A DNA stretch of 64,000 nt from Elizabethkingia occulta (GTDB taxonomy: Bacteria > Bacteroidota > Bacteroidia > Flavobacteriales > Weeksellaceae): the NCBI RefSeq assembly GCF_002023715.1, contig NZ_MAHX01000021.1:248001-312000 (forward strand), given 5' to 3'. The notes beneath the pieces are model-generated. The model ran no database searches and was not told the DNA's origin. It saw only the letters and a list, made by a program, of their open reading frames with translations. Position numbers and translations under genes: made by a program. This document shows, in pieces, positions 35,916 through 45,400 of the stretch. Positions within the stretch are counted from its first letter, which is position 1; each line of letters begins with the position of its first letter.

Positions 35916-38300
35916 TTAGAAATTATAAGAAAGATTCAGCCTGAAGTTTATAGGATTAGACATTCTCCATCCGTAATGCGTGTAGCCCCATGCCCCCGGA
36001 AAGAACCCTACATAATTATAGCGGTCTGTAATGTTATTCACGAGGAAAGAAAGCTGGTAGTTATCTCTTTTATAAGATACACCAAGATCCAGTGTAAAAT
36101 AATCATTCGGAAGATATGGCTTGCCTAATACTACAGGCCATGCTGCTCTTTTTGCCTGATATTCATAACCAAACGAGAAACCTAATCCCTGCAAGTCGCC
36201 TTCAGCAATAGTATATTTTATCCATGCATTGGTAATATGTTTTGCTGTTCCGTATAGCATGCTTCCAATTTTTTTAGCATCATTATCCTCGGTTACTTTA
36301 GCATCTGTGTATGCATAGTTGAACAGGATACTCCAGTTTTTTCCAATATTTCCGTTTAAGTCAAACTCAATACCTTTTGAAGTTGCTTTTCCGGTCTGCT
36401 CAGAAAGTCCCGGGAATTGTATTCCTGCAGCGGTTAATATATTGGTTTTAGTCAGGTGATAGAAAGTAAGGCTGGTCATTAACTGTCCACCAAACCAGGT
36501 TTTTTTCAATCCGATTTCCTTGTTTTTTCCATAAGAAGGATCTGCAGATCCTCCGTTTACAAGTCTTCCGGTCTGTTCCTGGAAATTCTCATCATACAAA
36601 GCATATACTGTAAAAGTAGGGGTTAAAAGACCTGTTACACTGAAACGAGGGGTAACCGCTGAATTTTTAACCTCAGCACCTTTTTCTGCAGCACCTGTTT
36701 TTACTGTAGAAGTGTAACGGAAGCCGGCAGCAATTCTCAGCTTATTTTCTAAAAATCGGGCTTCATCCTGAAGGTGGAATGATGTATAAGAATAATCTGT
36801 AAGGTAATTAGCACCACGTTCACGAAGTGATTTGGAACGGTCGTAAACCGGAAGATCAGATTTCTTCAGGTTACCATAAACAGGATTGTAGATATTGAAT
36901 ATAGGACCTACATTTTGTGGTAATACAGACCAGTCGGCTACATAAAACTTCTTGCCCATATCAATTCCTGCCAGTATGTTGTGGTTGATATTTCCGGTTT
37001 CGAATTTCCCTCTTGTAAATACCTGTCCTATAGTTGAGGTATTCAGAGCATCATTGATACTGATTCCGCGGTTGGTATCTCCTTTCTTTCTTCCCGTTTT
37101 AGGATCATCAGCCAGTGTGATATCATTGTAATTAGCATACAGTGATTCACCCTGCATTTGGGAACGGATATAACCAAACTGCCCGGTAATGAGCCAGTTG
37201 TCGTTAAAGTTATGATTAATGGTTCCGAAGATATTATGCTCCCACGAACGGGTAGGGTCAATAATAGGATCCGAGAAAGTGAAAGATCTCTTCACATCTT
37301 TAAACCCGTCTATGCCGTATGCATATTTTGCAAAGCCACCCTGGAAGTTATTCTGGGAAAGAATATATTCAAATGTGACGTTGGTGTTGTCTGAGATGAG
37401 ATATTTAAAGGACGGATTGATAACATATTGTTCATGTTCCACATATTGCTGGAACGATCCGTTCTTAGATCCCATCAGGTTTAGTCTTCCCCAGAATCTT
37501 CCGTCTTTGCTTAATTTTTTCTCTATGTCTGCTGTTGCTCTGTAAAGGTTGAAGCTGCCTAAAGTCAGCTGAACATTTCCTTTCTCCCTGCCAACAGGCT
37601 TTTTGGTTACTATATTGTAAAAGCCACCAGGCTGGGTATTTCCCATCATAAATCCGGCAGGACCTTTTACAAATTCCACGCGGTCTACAAAAGACATATC
37701 TTCTCTTAGCGGGCCAAAGCTTCCGCTTACATCCATTCCATTACGCAGGTTAGAGGCAGAGAAACCACGCACAGCAATACCTACACTACCTTCCTCCTGG
37801 TGGGTAATGGTACGTACACCACTCACATTACGGCTCAGTCCTTCGGCGGTGGTTAATATCTGCTGATCGTTGAGTAATCTTTGGTCTATGACCTGTATAT
37901 TTTGTGGTGTTACCAAAAGGTTTTCACCCAATCTTAGTGTAGAGGACGGAATTGTTTTGCGGTTGGCCACAACATTTACAGTCTGTATCTGGTATGCACT
38001 GCTGGTTTGTACAAAGTTATATGTTACCTGCTCATTTTGCTTTAAGGTAAATGAATAAGTCTTTACAATATCCGGATCATCAACTTTCAGGGTATAATTG
38101 CCGGCAGGTATATTGTTGAAACGGTAAATACCATTTTCATCAGTAACGGTTTCAGCTTCACCATTATTCAGAATCACTTTCAGGGATGGTACCGGTTTTT
38201 TATCCGAATTAACCACTTTTCCTGTAATCTGTGCACTGTTTTGCGCCCATATAACGGCCGGGAAAAACAATGCGGAGAAAAGGATCTTCTTCTTATGCAT
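35916..38300 (-). CDS. TonB-dependent siderophore receptor
   Basis: 794 residues with signal peptide (ILFSALFFPAVIWAQ). A carboxypeptidase-regulatory beta domain (GKVVNSDKKPVPSLKVILNN, about 22-95) precedes the plug (LLVTPQNIQVIDQRLLNDQQ, GIAVRGFSASNLRNGMDVSG, FVKGPAGFMMGNTQPGGFYN). The barrel ends in NLSYNF. The plug wording is that of the FhuA/FoxA-type TonB-siderophor family, which imports ferric hydroxamates and similar compounds. First gene of an operon with the PepSY protein and divergent from an AraC regulator that probably senses the siderophore. Confidence 0.92.
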   Translation of the reverse strand: MHKKKILFSALFFPAVIWAQNSAQITGKVVNSDKKPVPSLKVILNNGEAETVTDENGIYRFNNIPAGNYTLKVDDPDIVKTYSFTLKQNEQVTYNFVQTSSAYQIQTVNVVANRKTIPSSTLRLGENLLVTPQNIQVIDQRLLNDQQILTTAEGLSRNVSGVRTITHQEEGSVGIAVRGFSASNLRNGMDVSGSFGPLREDMSFVDRVEFVKGPAGFMMGNTQPGGFYNIVTKKPVGREKGNVQLTLGSFNLYRATADIEKKLSKDGRFWGRLNLMGSKNGSFQQYVEHEQYVINPSFKYLISDNTNVTFEYILSQNNFQGGFAKYAYGIDGFKDVKRSFTFSDPIIDPTRSWEHNIFGTINHNFNDNWLITGQFGYIRSQMQGESLYANYNDITLADDPKTGRKKGDTNRGISINDALNTSTIGQVFTRGKFETGNINHNILAGIDMGKKFYVADWSVLPQNVGPIFNIYNPVYGNLKKSDLPVYDRSKSLRERGANYLTDYSYTSFHLQDEARFLENKLRIAAGFRYTSTVKTGAAEKGAEVKNSAVTPRFSVTGLLTPTFTVYALYDENFQEQTGRLVNGGSADPSYGKNKEIGLKKTWFGGQLMTSLTFYHLTKTNILTAAGIQFPGLSEQTGKATSKGIEFDLNGNIGKNWSILFNYAYTDAKVTEDNDAKKIGSMLYGTAKHITNAWIKYTIAEGDLQGLGFSFGYEYQAKRAAWPVVLGKPYLPNDYFTLDLGVSYKRDNYQLSFLVNNITDRYNYVGFFPGAWGYTHYGWRMSNPINFRLNLSYNF

Positions 38301-38340
38301 AAGTTGTTATTTAGAATTAGTTTAATTAAATTTACAGCGG

Positions 38341-38348
38341 CAAAATTA
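38341..38348 (-). promoter_or_regulatory. -7 box (TAATTTTG) of the first siderophore receptor operon
   Basis: Minus-strand match to TAnnTTTG, 40 bp upstream of the receptor ATG in the 98-bp divergent gap. A -33 element is not clear. AGTTGTT occurs twice (38302 and 38348) and could be regulator contacts. Confidence 0.4.
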
Positions 38349-38398
38349 GTTGTTGATACCGTGAAAAACTTTTGAGTATAGGATAAATACTTTTTATT

Positions 38399-39385
38399 TT
38401 GGGAGAAACTGAACAAGAAGATATAATAGCAAGGCAGATTTTGGATTTCTTCGCAGAAGATAATGCGGGGCACAGGCATGAAGTTTTCACAAATGATATT
38501 GGGAATTTTGAATCGCTTACTTTGTACAACGGGGACGAATTTTTGGTAAAAGAGTATGCTTCTTGTTACAGCACGGACTATACAATGAAATTTCATATAG
38601 AAAAAACCAAATACATTGAGCTGGCTTTTTTTCTGGAAGGTGCGGAGATGATAAAAGATAAAGTAAACGGAAATCCCGGAACTTATAAATTACTGCATCA
38701 TTACATCTACTTTACACCGGGAGAAGCAGATGTCGAGATTTATTTTAAAAAAGATATCAGTTACAAACATTTGGATATCTATGTATCGCGGGACTATTTC
38801 CATAAACTGGCTGAAAGCAACGAAGCGCTCAAAAAGTTTATAGATAAAGTAGATATGGAGCAATCTGCAAGCCTTTTTCCGGAAGGGCTTCCTATTACGC
38901 CACAAATGATGAGTATCTTACTGGAAATAAAAAGATGTGATCTGGAAGGTTTTTACAGGGATTATTATATAAAAAGCAGAATATTGAATTTGCTGCTGCT
39001 TATTTTTGAGTTTGCTAAAAACCAGCAGGAAGATAATATGGTGAATAGTAAGCCTGGTATTAGTCAGAGCGAGACCCAGAAGTTATTGGAAATAAAAGCA
39101 TTTATAGAAGATAATCTGAAATCATTTTATACTATCGAACAACTTTCCTTAAGATTTGGTATTAATGAGTTTAAGTTAAAGAATGGCTTTAAAGAGCTAT
39201 TCGGGGATGGTGTTTTTCATTATGCCTCTAAACTCAGAATGAAAGAAGCACTGCATTTACTTAAAAATTCAGAATTGTCCATAAAAGAAATTGCCTATCA
39301 TTTAGGATACGGATCACCATCTTCCTTTAGCGTTGCTTTCAAAAATGAAGTAGGAGTAGGGCCTAGCTACTACCGCAGAAACTAA
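38399..39385 (+). CDS. AraC-family regulator (PchR-like) divergent from siderophore receptor
   Basis: 328 residues. No ATG exists near the expected N-terminus and an in-frame stop lies at 38384, so a TTG at 38399 (or ATT at 38396) must be used. The N-terminal 200 residues are a sensing domain (FHIEKTKYIELAFFLEGAEM). The C-terminal HTH pair (FYTIEQLSLRFGINEFKLKN, ELSIKEIAYHLGYGSPSSFS, VGVGPSYYRRN) aligns with the regulator at 44342, both having NE-x-x-LK-x-GFKE-x-F. PchR-type proteins activate receptor genes when ferric siderophore is bound; target by context. Confidence 0.85.
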   Translation: MGETEQEDIIARQILDFFAEDNAGHRHEVFTNDIGNFESLTLYNGDEFLVKEYASCYSTDYTMKFHIEKTKYIELAFFLEGAEMIKDKVNGNPGTYKLLHHYIYFTPGEADVEIYFKKDISYKHLDIYVSRDYFHKLAESNEALKKFIDKVDMEQSASLFPEGLPITPQMMSILLEIKRCDLEGFYRDYYIKSRILNLLLLIFEFAKNQQEDNMVNSKPGISQSETQKLLEIKAFIEDNLKSFYTIEQLSLRFGINEFKLKNGFKELFGDGVFHYASKLRMKEALHLLKNSELSIKEIAYHLGYGSPSSFSVAFKNEVGVGPSYYRRN

Positions 39386-39963
39386 TTCAAGACAAACAAA
39401 AATCGATGTTCATTACTCTTTCTTTTTCTAGTTTTTAATAAAAAGTAATCACTTTAAGCTGCCAGGTTATTAAAATGTAGGAAAATTAGTGTTTCAGTAG
39501 TGGTATAATCTCCTCTTTTTATATCGTTTAATCCTTACATAGATTATACAATACCATTTTCTGAATTTCTTTATTCTTTATCTTAAATATTTTTTGAAAG
39601 TCGCAAGATTTAGCTTTTTCCATGTAATCTAATATGGAGAAAGTATATTTACAGGATAACATTCCGTGTGATAATTCAATATCAAAAATCCGACAATATT
39701 TTATCAGACAGCCTGTAGTGTTTGTTTAATCTCATATAAATATCGTAATGGCATTGTATACTACATATGTGATACATATTGAATTATACATCTGTTATTT
39801 ACATTTTGCTTAGATGTATTATCTACTTTAGAAGAGCCTACCTGATTTCTATTATTCATAATTATTTTACATAATCAAGCTTTTTCAACGGCTTATACCT
39901 CATATAAAGTAATTAGTAATATACATTTTGATTATTCATGCAACACAATTTAATTCTCTATAT
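39386..39963. other. AT-rich intergenic region with leader shared with 42555-42634
   Basis: About 580 bp without a credible gene. The last 80 bp resemble the leader of the gene at 42632. No terminator was found for the AraC gene. Confidence 0.5.
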
Positions 39964-39967
39964 ATGA
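39856..39967 (+). promoter_or_regulatory. Shared leader block and 9-codon upstream ORF
   Basis: CATATAAAGTAAT (39901-39913) and AATATACATT (39918-39927) recur in the same order before the gene at 42632, where the block runs into the start codon. Here the equivalent ATG (39938) opens a 9-codon ORF whose TGA overlaps the true ATG at 39964 as ATGA, suggesting translational coupling. Confidence 0.5.
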
Positions 39968-40698
39968 AAAACAAATTACTCAAAGTTTTATGTTTATCTT
40001 TTTTACCCGCAGGTGCCGGATTATTTGCACAACATAAATTGAAAATAGGCTTGGACGTAGGTTATACTTATAATGTTATGAGCAGTAACTTATCTGAGTA
40101 TGTTGACTCTAAGTACACAGCCCGTTATGGTGTTGGTATTAACCTTGGTTTGGAATACAAAATTTGGAAAAATTTCTTTGTTTCTACAGGAGTTTCATTT
40201 GTTCAAAAGAACTATAATTTCGAAAGAACCGGAACTAGAGCAGGTTGGTATACCCAATTTACCAATGATTTTTTAAGCTTTCCATTGTTGGCAGGAGCTT
40301 ATGTTTTGGGAGAGCCTGGTAAGGAGAAAGGATTATGGATAAAGATCGCTGGTGGAATGTATAATGAATATTGGCTTCGTATGAAAAGAGAAGGGCGTTA
40401 TCCTTCATTTATGGATGGAGATATAGGCATAGGGCTGGATAAAGTTGAAAGTATCAATAATTATGAGCAGGTGTCAAGTACGTATGATTTTAAAAAAAAT
40501 GAAAATCAGCTAAACCGCTGGGGGTATGGGCTTCAAGGGCAGGCTCAGGTGGGCTATTCTTTCGAAAAATATAATGTGTATGTTTTATACAACTATATGT
40601 ATGGACTTTCTGATATTAACAAAGTTCAAGATAATGATAAGAAAATGTCGCCTCGCACGTATATGCTTTCTATCGGGATTTCTTATAATATAGACTAA
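39964..40698 (+). CDS. Outer-membrane beta-barrel protein (PorT/OmpW-like small barrel)
   Basis: 244 residues from the ATG at 39964, chosen because it gives a signal peptide (LLKVLCLSFLPAGAGLFAQ). The mature protein is alternating amphipathic strands rich in Tyr and Phe (KLKIGLDVGYTYNVM, YGVGINLGLEYKIWKNFFVS, NVYVLYNYMYGLS), ending YMLSIGISYNID. This is the Bacteroidota outer-membrane beta-barrel type with probably eight to ten strands. Function unknown. It is first in a same-strand block with an S41 lipoprotein (37 bp later) and a fimbrillin-like lipoprotein. The three genes are more AT-rich than their neighbours by eye. Confidence 0.75.
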   Translation: MKNKLLKVLCLSFLPAGAGLFAQHKLKIGLDVGYTYNVMSSNLSEYVDSKYTARYGVGINLGLEYKIWKNFFVSTGVSFVQKNYNFERTGTRAGWYTQFTNDFLSFPLLAGAYVLGEPGKEKGLWIKIAGGMYNEYWLRMKREGRYPSFMDGDIGIGLDKVESINNYEQVSSTYDFKKNENQLNRWGYGLQGQAQVGYSFEKYNVYVLYNYMYGLSDINKVQDNDKKMSPRTYMLSIGISYNID

Positions 40699-40735
40699 TA
40701 CCCAATTTCCTTTATAATTTTTAAACTATAATAAA

Positions 40736-42487
40736 ATGAAAGAAAAAAAAATATACATTTTTTTAAGTGTTTTTACATTTATGTTTGTTTTTAATTCCTG
40801 CGTTCGTGAAGATGTTATTTCTGGTAAAGAGCCAATGAGGTATACCTCCTCTGATATAAAATCTTATGCAGATCTTTTTCAGCTTTACTGGAAAACAATG
40901 GATGATCGCTATAATTACTTTTATGAACAAAAGCGGAGAGATGGTATGGACTGGAATGCAGTTTACAGAGAATATTACCCAAAATTTGCAGAGCTAAAGT
41001 CTTTTCAGAACCTCGATTACAGTCCTAATCAGCGAGAGTACGAAAGTAATAAAGCTAAACAATATTTTAAAGATATTATTGATCCCATTTTGGACAGGCA
41101 TTTTGTTGTAAGAGTATTGTTTCCACAACCAAGAACTCCATTATTATCGGATACATTGACATTCTATGGCGGTATGAAAACATCGAACAGGAAAAGCCAA
41201 ATATCCTATGCATATAAAGAAAAAACTTCTTATATGAGAGAAAAACTTATGGATGGTTATATGGATTATGAATCTTTTGATGATAAAAATAAATTACAAT
41301 ATTCTATGCTTGGAGGCAGGTTAAAATCTAATCAGGATATCTATTATTTAACTTTTCCAAGTTTCAATTTTATCTTGGGTGGGAAGGCCTTATTATTCGG
41401 AAAAGGCAAATATTTTAATCCCAGCAGTGATGATAGAAGTATTCTAACTTCTGCGGAAATCGACAACAATCCTTTATTCAAAAATATTAAGAATGAAGAT
41501 AATAAAAAATATGTTAAAGAGGTCAGTTTAGAGGTACTAAAAAAATATAATGATTTTGTTACATCTGCCGGAGCAAAAGATTTTAGTTATTTGATGAACA
41601 AATTTAAAGAAGATGAAATCCTTTCAGATGATTTGTTGAAATCTATTGATAAACTAAATGCCTATCAGATACCAGATATGCAAATACGAAACTTTAATGG
41701 TGAAAAAATACTTCCTTTATATTTTTTACTTAGATTAGGTCTTGTTAATGAGAATAATACTCCCTATTTTTTATGGTTTGCCCAACGTATTGGAGAGCAT
41801 ATAAATGCCTTTGGTATAACAGAATTCGTAGTTGACTCGAAGAAGATTAAAGAAATTGCGCCATTGTATCAACAATTTCTAAATCCGTTGAGACAAGGTA
41901 CAATCAAAAAGCTTATTATAGATCTAAGAGGTAATGGAGGCGGAGCTGCTGTAGATATTAATAATTTTGTATCGCGATTTATTACTAATACAACCACTTT
42001 TGCTTACCAAAGAACAAAAGAAGGAAGCGGTAGATTTAATTATACACAATGGGTTCCTCAGATAATTAGGCCTCACCGTTTTGCTATGCCTAATAAAATT
42101 CCTATGGTAATACTTACAGACAAAAGAAGTGTAAGTATGTCCGAAATATCAACTTTAGCTTGGAAATCACAGGGAAAACAAGTATTGTCAGTTGGTGATT
42201 ATACATACGGAGGAACTGCTGGGTTAACAAGTAATTACGATGATTATAATGGAGGTTTGAATACTTATGGTTCTAAAAACCAGTATGTAGCGGATCGTAT
42301 TTTATTCTATATGCCCGCTATGGCAACCAAAGATATGAATGGTGATGTTATAGAAGGTATTGGTATAAAGCCAGATATTTATGTAGACCCGCCAACAGCT
42401 CAGGAAGTCGAGGAAATGAAAAATTCCCCCGAAACTCATATTGACAGAACATTAAGAGAAGCTATTAAAGTACTCAATTCAAAATAA
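40736..42487 (+). CDS. S41-family peptidase lipoprotein
   Basis: 583 residues with lipoprotein signal (FLSVFTFMFVFNSC-VRED). A long N-terminal region of about 340 residues is Lys/Tyr-rich with no recognised domain. The S41 core begins at LIIDLRGNGGGAAVDINNFV, continues with the nucleophile motif RSVSMSEISTLAW and YTYGGTAGL, and ends GIGIKPDIYVDPPT. S41 enzymes are tail-specific or tricorn-like serine peptidases. This is predicted to face the periplasm or surface. It lies between a barrel protein and a fimbrillin-like lipoprotein, so processing of surface proteins is a reasonable guess. The N-terminal region makes it longer than standard CtpA enzymes. Confidence 0.82.
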   Translation: MKEKKIYIFLSVFTFMFVFNSCVREDVISGKEPMRYTSSDIKSYADLFQLYWKTMDDRYNYFYEQKRRDGMDWNAVYREYYPKFAELKSFQNLDYSPNQREYESNKAKQYFKDIIDPILDRHFVVRVLFPQPRTPLLSDTLTFYGGMKTSNRKSQISYAYKEKTSYMREKLMDGYMDYESFDDKNKLQYSMLGGRLKSNQDIYYLTFPSFNFILGGKALLFGKGKYFNPSSDDRSILTSAEIDNNPLFKNIKNEDNKKYVKEVSLEVLKKYNDFVTSAGAKDFSYLMNKFKEDEILSDDLLKSIDKLNAYQIPDMQIRNFNGEKILPLYFLLRLGLVNENNTPYFLWFAQRIGEHINAFGITEFVVDSKKIKEIAPLYQQFLNPLRQGTIKKLIIDLRGNGGGAAVDINNFVSRFITNTTTFAYQRTKEGSGRFNYTQWVPQIIRPHRFAMPNKIPMVILTDKRSVSMSEISTLAWKSQGKQVLSVGDYTYGGTAGLTSNYDDYNGGLNTYGSKNQYVADRILFYMPAMATKDMNGDVIEGIGIKPDIYVDPPTAQEVEEMKNSPETHIDRTLREAIKVLNSK

Positions 42488-42554
42488 GATACTTAATTGC
42501 ATTGTACATGGAAGCTAAAAGTATAACAAAAAACTAAACCTTTGTGATACATCT

Positions 42555-42634
42555 GGTATAATTTTCCACAATGCTTTTTTAATTAAGATACCTTATTCCA
42601 TATAAAGTAATAAATATACATTAGAATTATTATG
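42555..42634 (+). promoter_or_regulatory. Leader related to that at 39856
   Basis: CATATAAAGTAAT (42599-42611) and AATATACATT (42613-42622) directly precede the ATG at 42632, and the flanking T-rich blocks also align with 39856-39940. A duplicated promoter/leader is the simplest reading. No TAnnTTTG box lies in it. Confidence 0.5.
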
Positions 42635-44206
42635 AAATTAACATTACTGAAAACAGCAGTAATTATGCTGCCTTTGTTTGTGATTATAAATTCATGTCGA
42701 AGTACTGATGCCGAGAATCAGTATGATGCCGATGCAATCGTGAAAGTTAAAATATCTGGGACAGAATATTTTGATACTATAGATATGACTCCTCCATCTC
42801 TGGAGCAAAAAGTACTTTCTTCTCAAAAGTTTGGAATGCAAAGTAAAATTGTCCAAGTTAATAAAGAAATGCATATAATTTCCGAATTAATTCCGATAGC
42901 ATCATCTGCTACAAATATTGTAAAGGAAAACCTTTTACCGGATTCCCGATATAAAATTACAATCTATGATGCCCAAGGAAATTATGTGACAGAAAGGAAT
43001 TATACTAGGGGTAAAGAGAATGAAAAAGATTTAACTTTTAAGCTAAAAAGTGATAATAACTACACTTTTATTGCTTATTCAGTTGGTAGTCCCACAGAGC
43101 TTCCCGAAATTACCTATAATGATCCTTCCAATAAAACATTAAAAAGCTCAGGATTAATCAATATAGATGATACTAAAGCTTTAACATATTCCAGAAAAGA
43201 TATCAGAATTGATGGCAAAGATATTAATTATGTAGATGTTGTTTTAAAACATAAATTTAGTGAGATTGACGTAAATTTAATATCTGAAAATATGCCTATT
43301 AAAGAGATAAAAGCTAATATATCTCCTGGTTACAGAACTGCCAATTTGCAGTTGGCAGACGGAAATATCATTAATAATGGAACTGGGGTTCAAATTCCTA
43401 TTGAATTTAAAGAGCTTAATAAAACTATAATCAGCAAGAAAATAATAATCAATAGTTCTACTACTAAGGGACTTCTGAATATTTCCAGTCTTGTTTTTGG
43501 TAATGAGACGATCAACTTTAATGCACCTTATCTTGATAATCTGATAATTCGGCCAGGACTTAGATATAAACTCAATGTTACAATCTCTTCAGATAGAATC
43601 TTATCCCATATGGGGCAACAAGCAGTAAGCATTAATGGTATGATATGGATGCGTCATAATCTTGGAGCAGATACAACTCTTGATCCTGACCAAAGTCCAT
43701 CCGTTAAAGGATTACACGGTAATTATTATCAATTTGGCAGATTAGAACCGGTGGGAAATGCAGATTCATATAAACTTGGTAAGAACGCAAAGCCTTATGA
43801 TAATAATGAAAAGTCGTGGAATAGTGGTACTGAAGAGATACCTGTAAAAACTCCAAATGACCCGTGCCCTAATGGATATAGAATTCCTACAACTGCAGAA
43901 GTTCGAAAATTAATTGATGCAACAACTCTGAGTTACACTCCTTCAAAAGATGATTGGAATGAATCTTTCACTAACTATGCATCTGCGGCAATGTTAATCA
44001 GTAAAAAGAACCCAAATGCTAAGATAACATTTCCTGTAACTGGTTATCTTACTAACAGTTCTGTAGATAGAGGAAAATATCTTTACATTATGACAAGTAA
44101 TGTAAAAAAGCAAGGCTATATTTCTGTAATATCTGAAAAAGTTATTTCTGATACGCCTCGTTATGCTTGGTCTTTTGGGCGGAGTATACGTTGTATAGCA
44201 CAATAA
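42632..44206 (+). CDS. Fimbrillin-like lipoprotein with C-terminal FISUMP domain
   Basis: 524 residues with lipoprotein signal (MLPLFVIINSC-RSTD). Residues to about 320 match the pattern of the lipoprotein at 19743: CRSTD after the lipid Cys, RYKITIYDAQGNYVTERNY, NYTFIAYSVGS, VDVVLKHKFSEIDVNL. The C-terminal 190 residues are a Fibrobacter major paralogous (FISUMP) domain: INGMIWMRHNLGAD, HGNYYQFGR, DPCPNGYRIPTTAEVRKLI, and a terminal RSIRCIAQ. FISUMP domains occur on Bacteroidota surface proteins, some C-type-lectin-like. A surface adhesin is likely. Its leader duplicates that of the barrel gene at 39964. It is followed by a terminator. Confidence 0.8.
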   Translation: MKLTLLKTAVIMLPLFVIINSCRSTDAENQYDADAIVKVKISGTEYFDTIDMTPPSLEQKVLSSQKFGMQSKIVQVNKEMHIISELIPIASSATNIVKENLLPDSRYKITIYDAQGNYVTERNYTRGKENEKDLTFKLKSDNNYTFIAYSVGSPTELPEITYNDPSNKTLKSSGLINIDDTKALTYSRKDIRIDGKDINYVDVVLKHKFSEIDVNLISENMPIKEIKANISPGYRTANLQLADGNIINNGTGVQIPIEFKELNKTIISKKIIINSSTTKGLLNISSLVFGNETINFNAPYLDNLIIRPGLRYKLNVTISSDRILSHMGQQAVSINGMIWMRHNLGADTTLDPDQSPSVKGLHGNYYQFGRLEPVGNADSYKLGKNAKPYDNNEKSWNSGTEEIPVKTPNDPCPNGYRIPTTAEVRKLIDATTLSYTPSKDDWNESFTNYASAAMLISKKNPNAKITFPVTGYLTNSSVDRGKYLYIMTSNVKKQGYISVISEKVISDTPRYAWSFGRSIRCIAQ

Positions 44207-44302
44207 ATTTATTGTTTGTAGCTGATGATAGATTTATAGTGCTTTGTACTAAAATTATTATAATCTTTTTTTCATAATAAGGAATGGTTTGGTAGACCAT
44301 CG

Positions 44303-44335
44303 AGGTCGTCTCACTATATGTGCGGCGGCCTTTTT
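44303..44335 (+). terminator. Terminator of the fimbrillin/FISUMP gene
   Basis: AGGTCGTC pairs with GGCGGCCT (8 bp, two wobbles) with a 13-nt loop, followed by TTTTA. Confidence 0.7.
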
Positions 44336-44341
44336 ATTCAA

Positions 44342-45319
44342 TTACTTTTTTACTTTGCTTTTCAGTTCGGTAGGTGTCTGGCCAAAATGCTTTTTGAAAG
44401 CTGTTGAAAAATGCCTTGGGTTTTTGTAGCCTACAGTCATTGCAATTTCGTTTATATGAAGTGATTCTTCTAAAATCAGTTTTTTTGCATTCTGCATTTT
44501 AAGACTGCTCCAATAGTTGAAAACAGTAGTATTAAATACTTCTTTGAATCCTTTTTTCAGTGCATATTCATTTGTCCCGAACCGATGGGCAAGATCTATT
44601 AGTGAATGAGTTTCTGCAATATGCTGCTCGATAAAATCCCGTATAGCATACATTTTTTCATAATCAGATTTAGAAAGGCTAATCTGATCATCTGGTGTAT
44701 TGATCTGTTCCAGCTGTAAGAGTAAGAGTTCAATAGTTCTGGCTTCCAGAAACATTTTTTTATAGATTCCGGTGCGTTTACAATTTAATATTTCCCTTAT
44801 GGTATGATGCATTTCCGGTGTTATTATAAAATGCTGTGGCAGCATAAGCTGCATGTTTCCTTTATCCATCATTGTTCTGAAGCGTTCAAATAATGTTGAA
44901 TCATCCGGAAGATATTTTTTGAAAAATGAGGGCAGAAAGTTTATTTCAAAGATTTGGATATTGCCCTTATCCCACAAAAAATGTCCTTTCATCTGATTGG
45001 CATACATAATATTGTGGTGGTAAGATTCAAAGCTGATGTCTTCACTTTCTCCCTTTATAGATGCCGTACTATTTCCCTGGAGTGCAAAATGAAGTTCTAC
45101 GCTTTCTGCTTCAGCTTCAAAGCTTATAAGGGCAGGCTGTCCCAGCTGTAAATCTCCATACCCGATATGTATCCCGTCAAAGGATATTTCGCGATATGAT
45201 CCACGGATAAAAGCGTGGTTTATATAGCTGATATTCTCACTCAGCGCTGTTCCTGAAGCATTAAACTCCTTTTTAATGGAGAGGTCCGGTAGATCCCTAT
45301 GGTGAAGTAGTGTTCTCAT
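44342..45319 (-). CDS. AraC-family regulator (PchR-like) of the second siderophore locus
   Basis: 325 residues. The sensing half (VELHFALQGNSTASIKGESE, NIQIFEINFLPSFFKKYLPD) is followed by the HTH pair (HSLIDLAHRFGTNEYALKKG, LHINEIAMTVGYKNPRHFST, FGQTPTELKSK). It is a paralogue of the regulator at 38399, sharing the NE-x-x-LK-x-GFKE-x-F block. Divergent from the SIP-MATE-receptor-PepSY genes. Back-to-back -7 boxes and 21-bp-spaced ACTCC repeats lie between, so it likely autoregulates and activates that operon in response to a siderophore. Confidence 0.87.
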   Translation of the reverse strand: MRTLLHHRDLPDLSIKKEFNASGTALSENISYINHAFIRGSYREISFDGIHIGYGDLQLGQPALISFEAEAESVELHFALQGNSTASIKGESEDISFESYHHNIMYANQMKGHFLWDKGNIQIFEINFLPSFFKKYLPDDSTLFERFRTMMDKGNMQLMLPQHFIITPEMHHTIREILNCKRTGIYKKMFLEARTIELLLLQLEQINTPDDQISLSKSDYEKMYAIRDFIEQHIAETHSLIDLAHRFGTNEYALKKGFKEVFNTTVFNYWSSLKMQNAKKLILEESLHINEIAMTVGYKNPRHFSTAFKKHFGQTPTELKSKVKK

Positions 45320-45339
45320 ATTATCTGCAATTCTGGTGT

Positions 45340-45369
45340 AAAACTCCTTTTTGCGGAGTTTTTACTCCG
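45340..45369. promoter_or_regulatory. ACTCC direct repeats 21 bp apart and overlapping hairpins
   Basis: ACTCC recurs at 45343 and 45364, two helical turns apart, as expected for an AraC-type dimer site. A GGAGT between them lets either repeat pair with it: AAAACTCC/GGAGTTTT or CGGAGT/ACTCCG. It sits just upstream of the rightward promoter and within the leader of the leftward mRNA. Confidence 0.5.
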
Positions 45370-45400
45370 TTATTGAAACATCCTGCGAAAAGGAAAGCTT

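Noticed and set aside
39634-39729. 31-codon ORF upstream of the barrel gene
   Set aside because: No conserved pattern, signal or coupling; kept out of the gene list.
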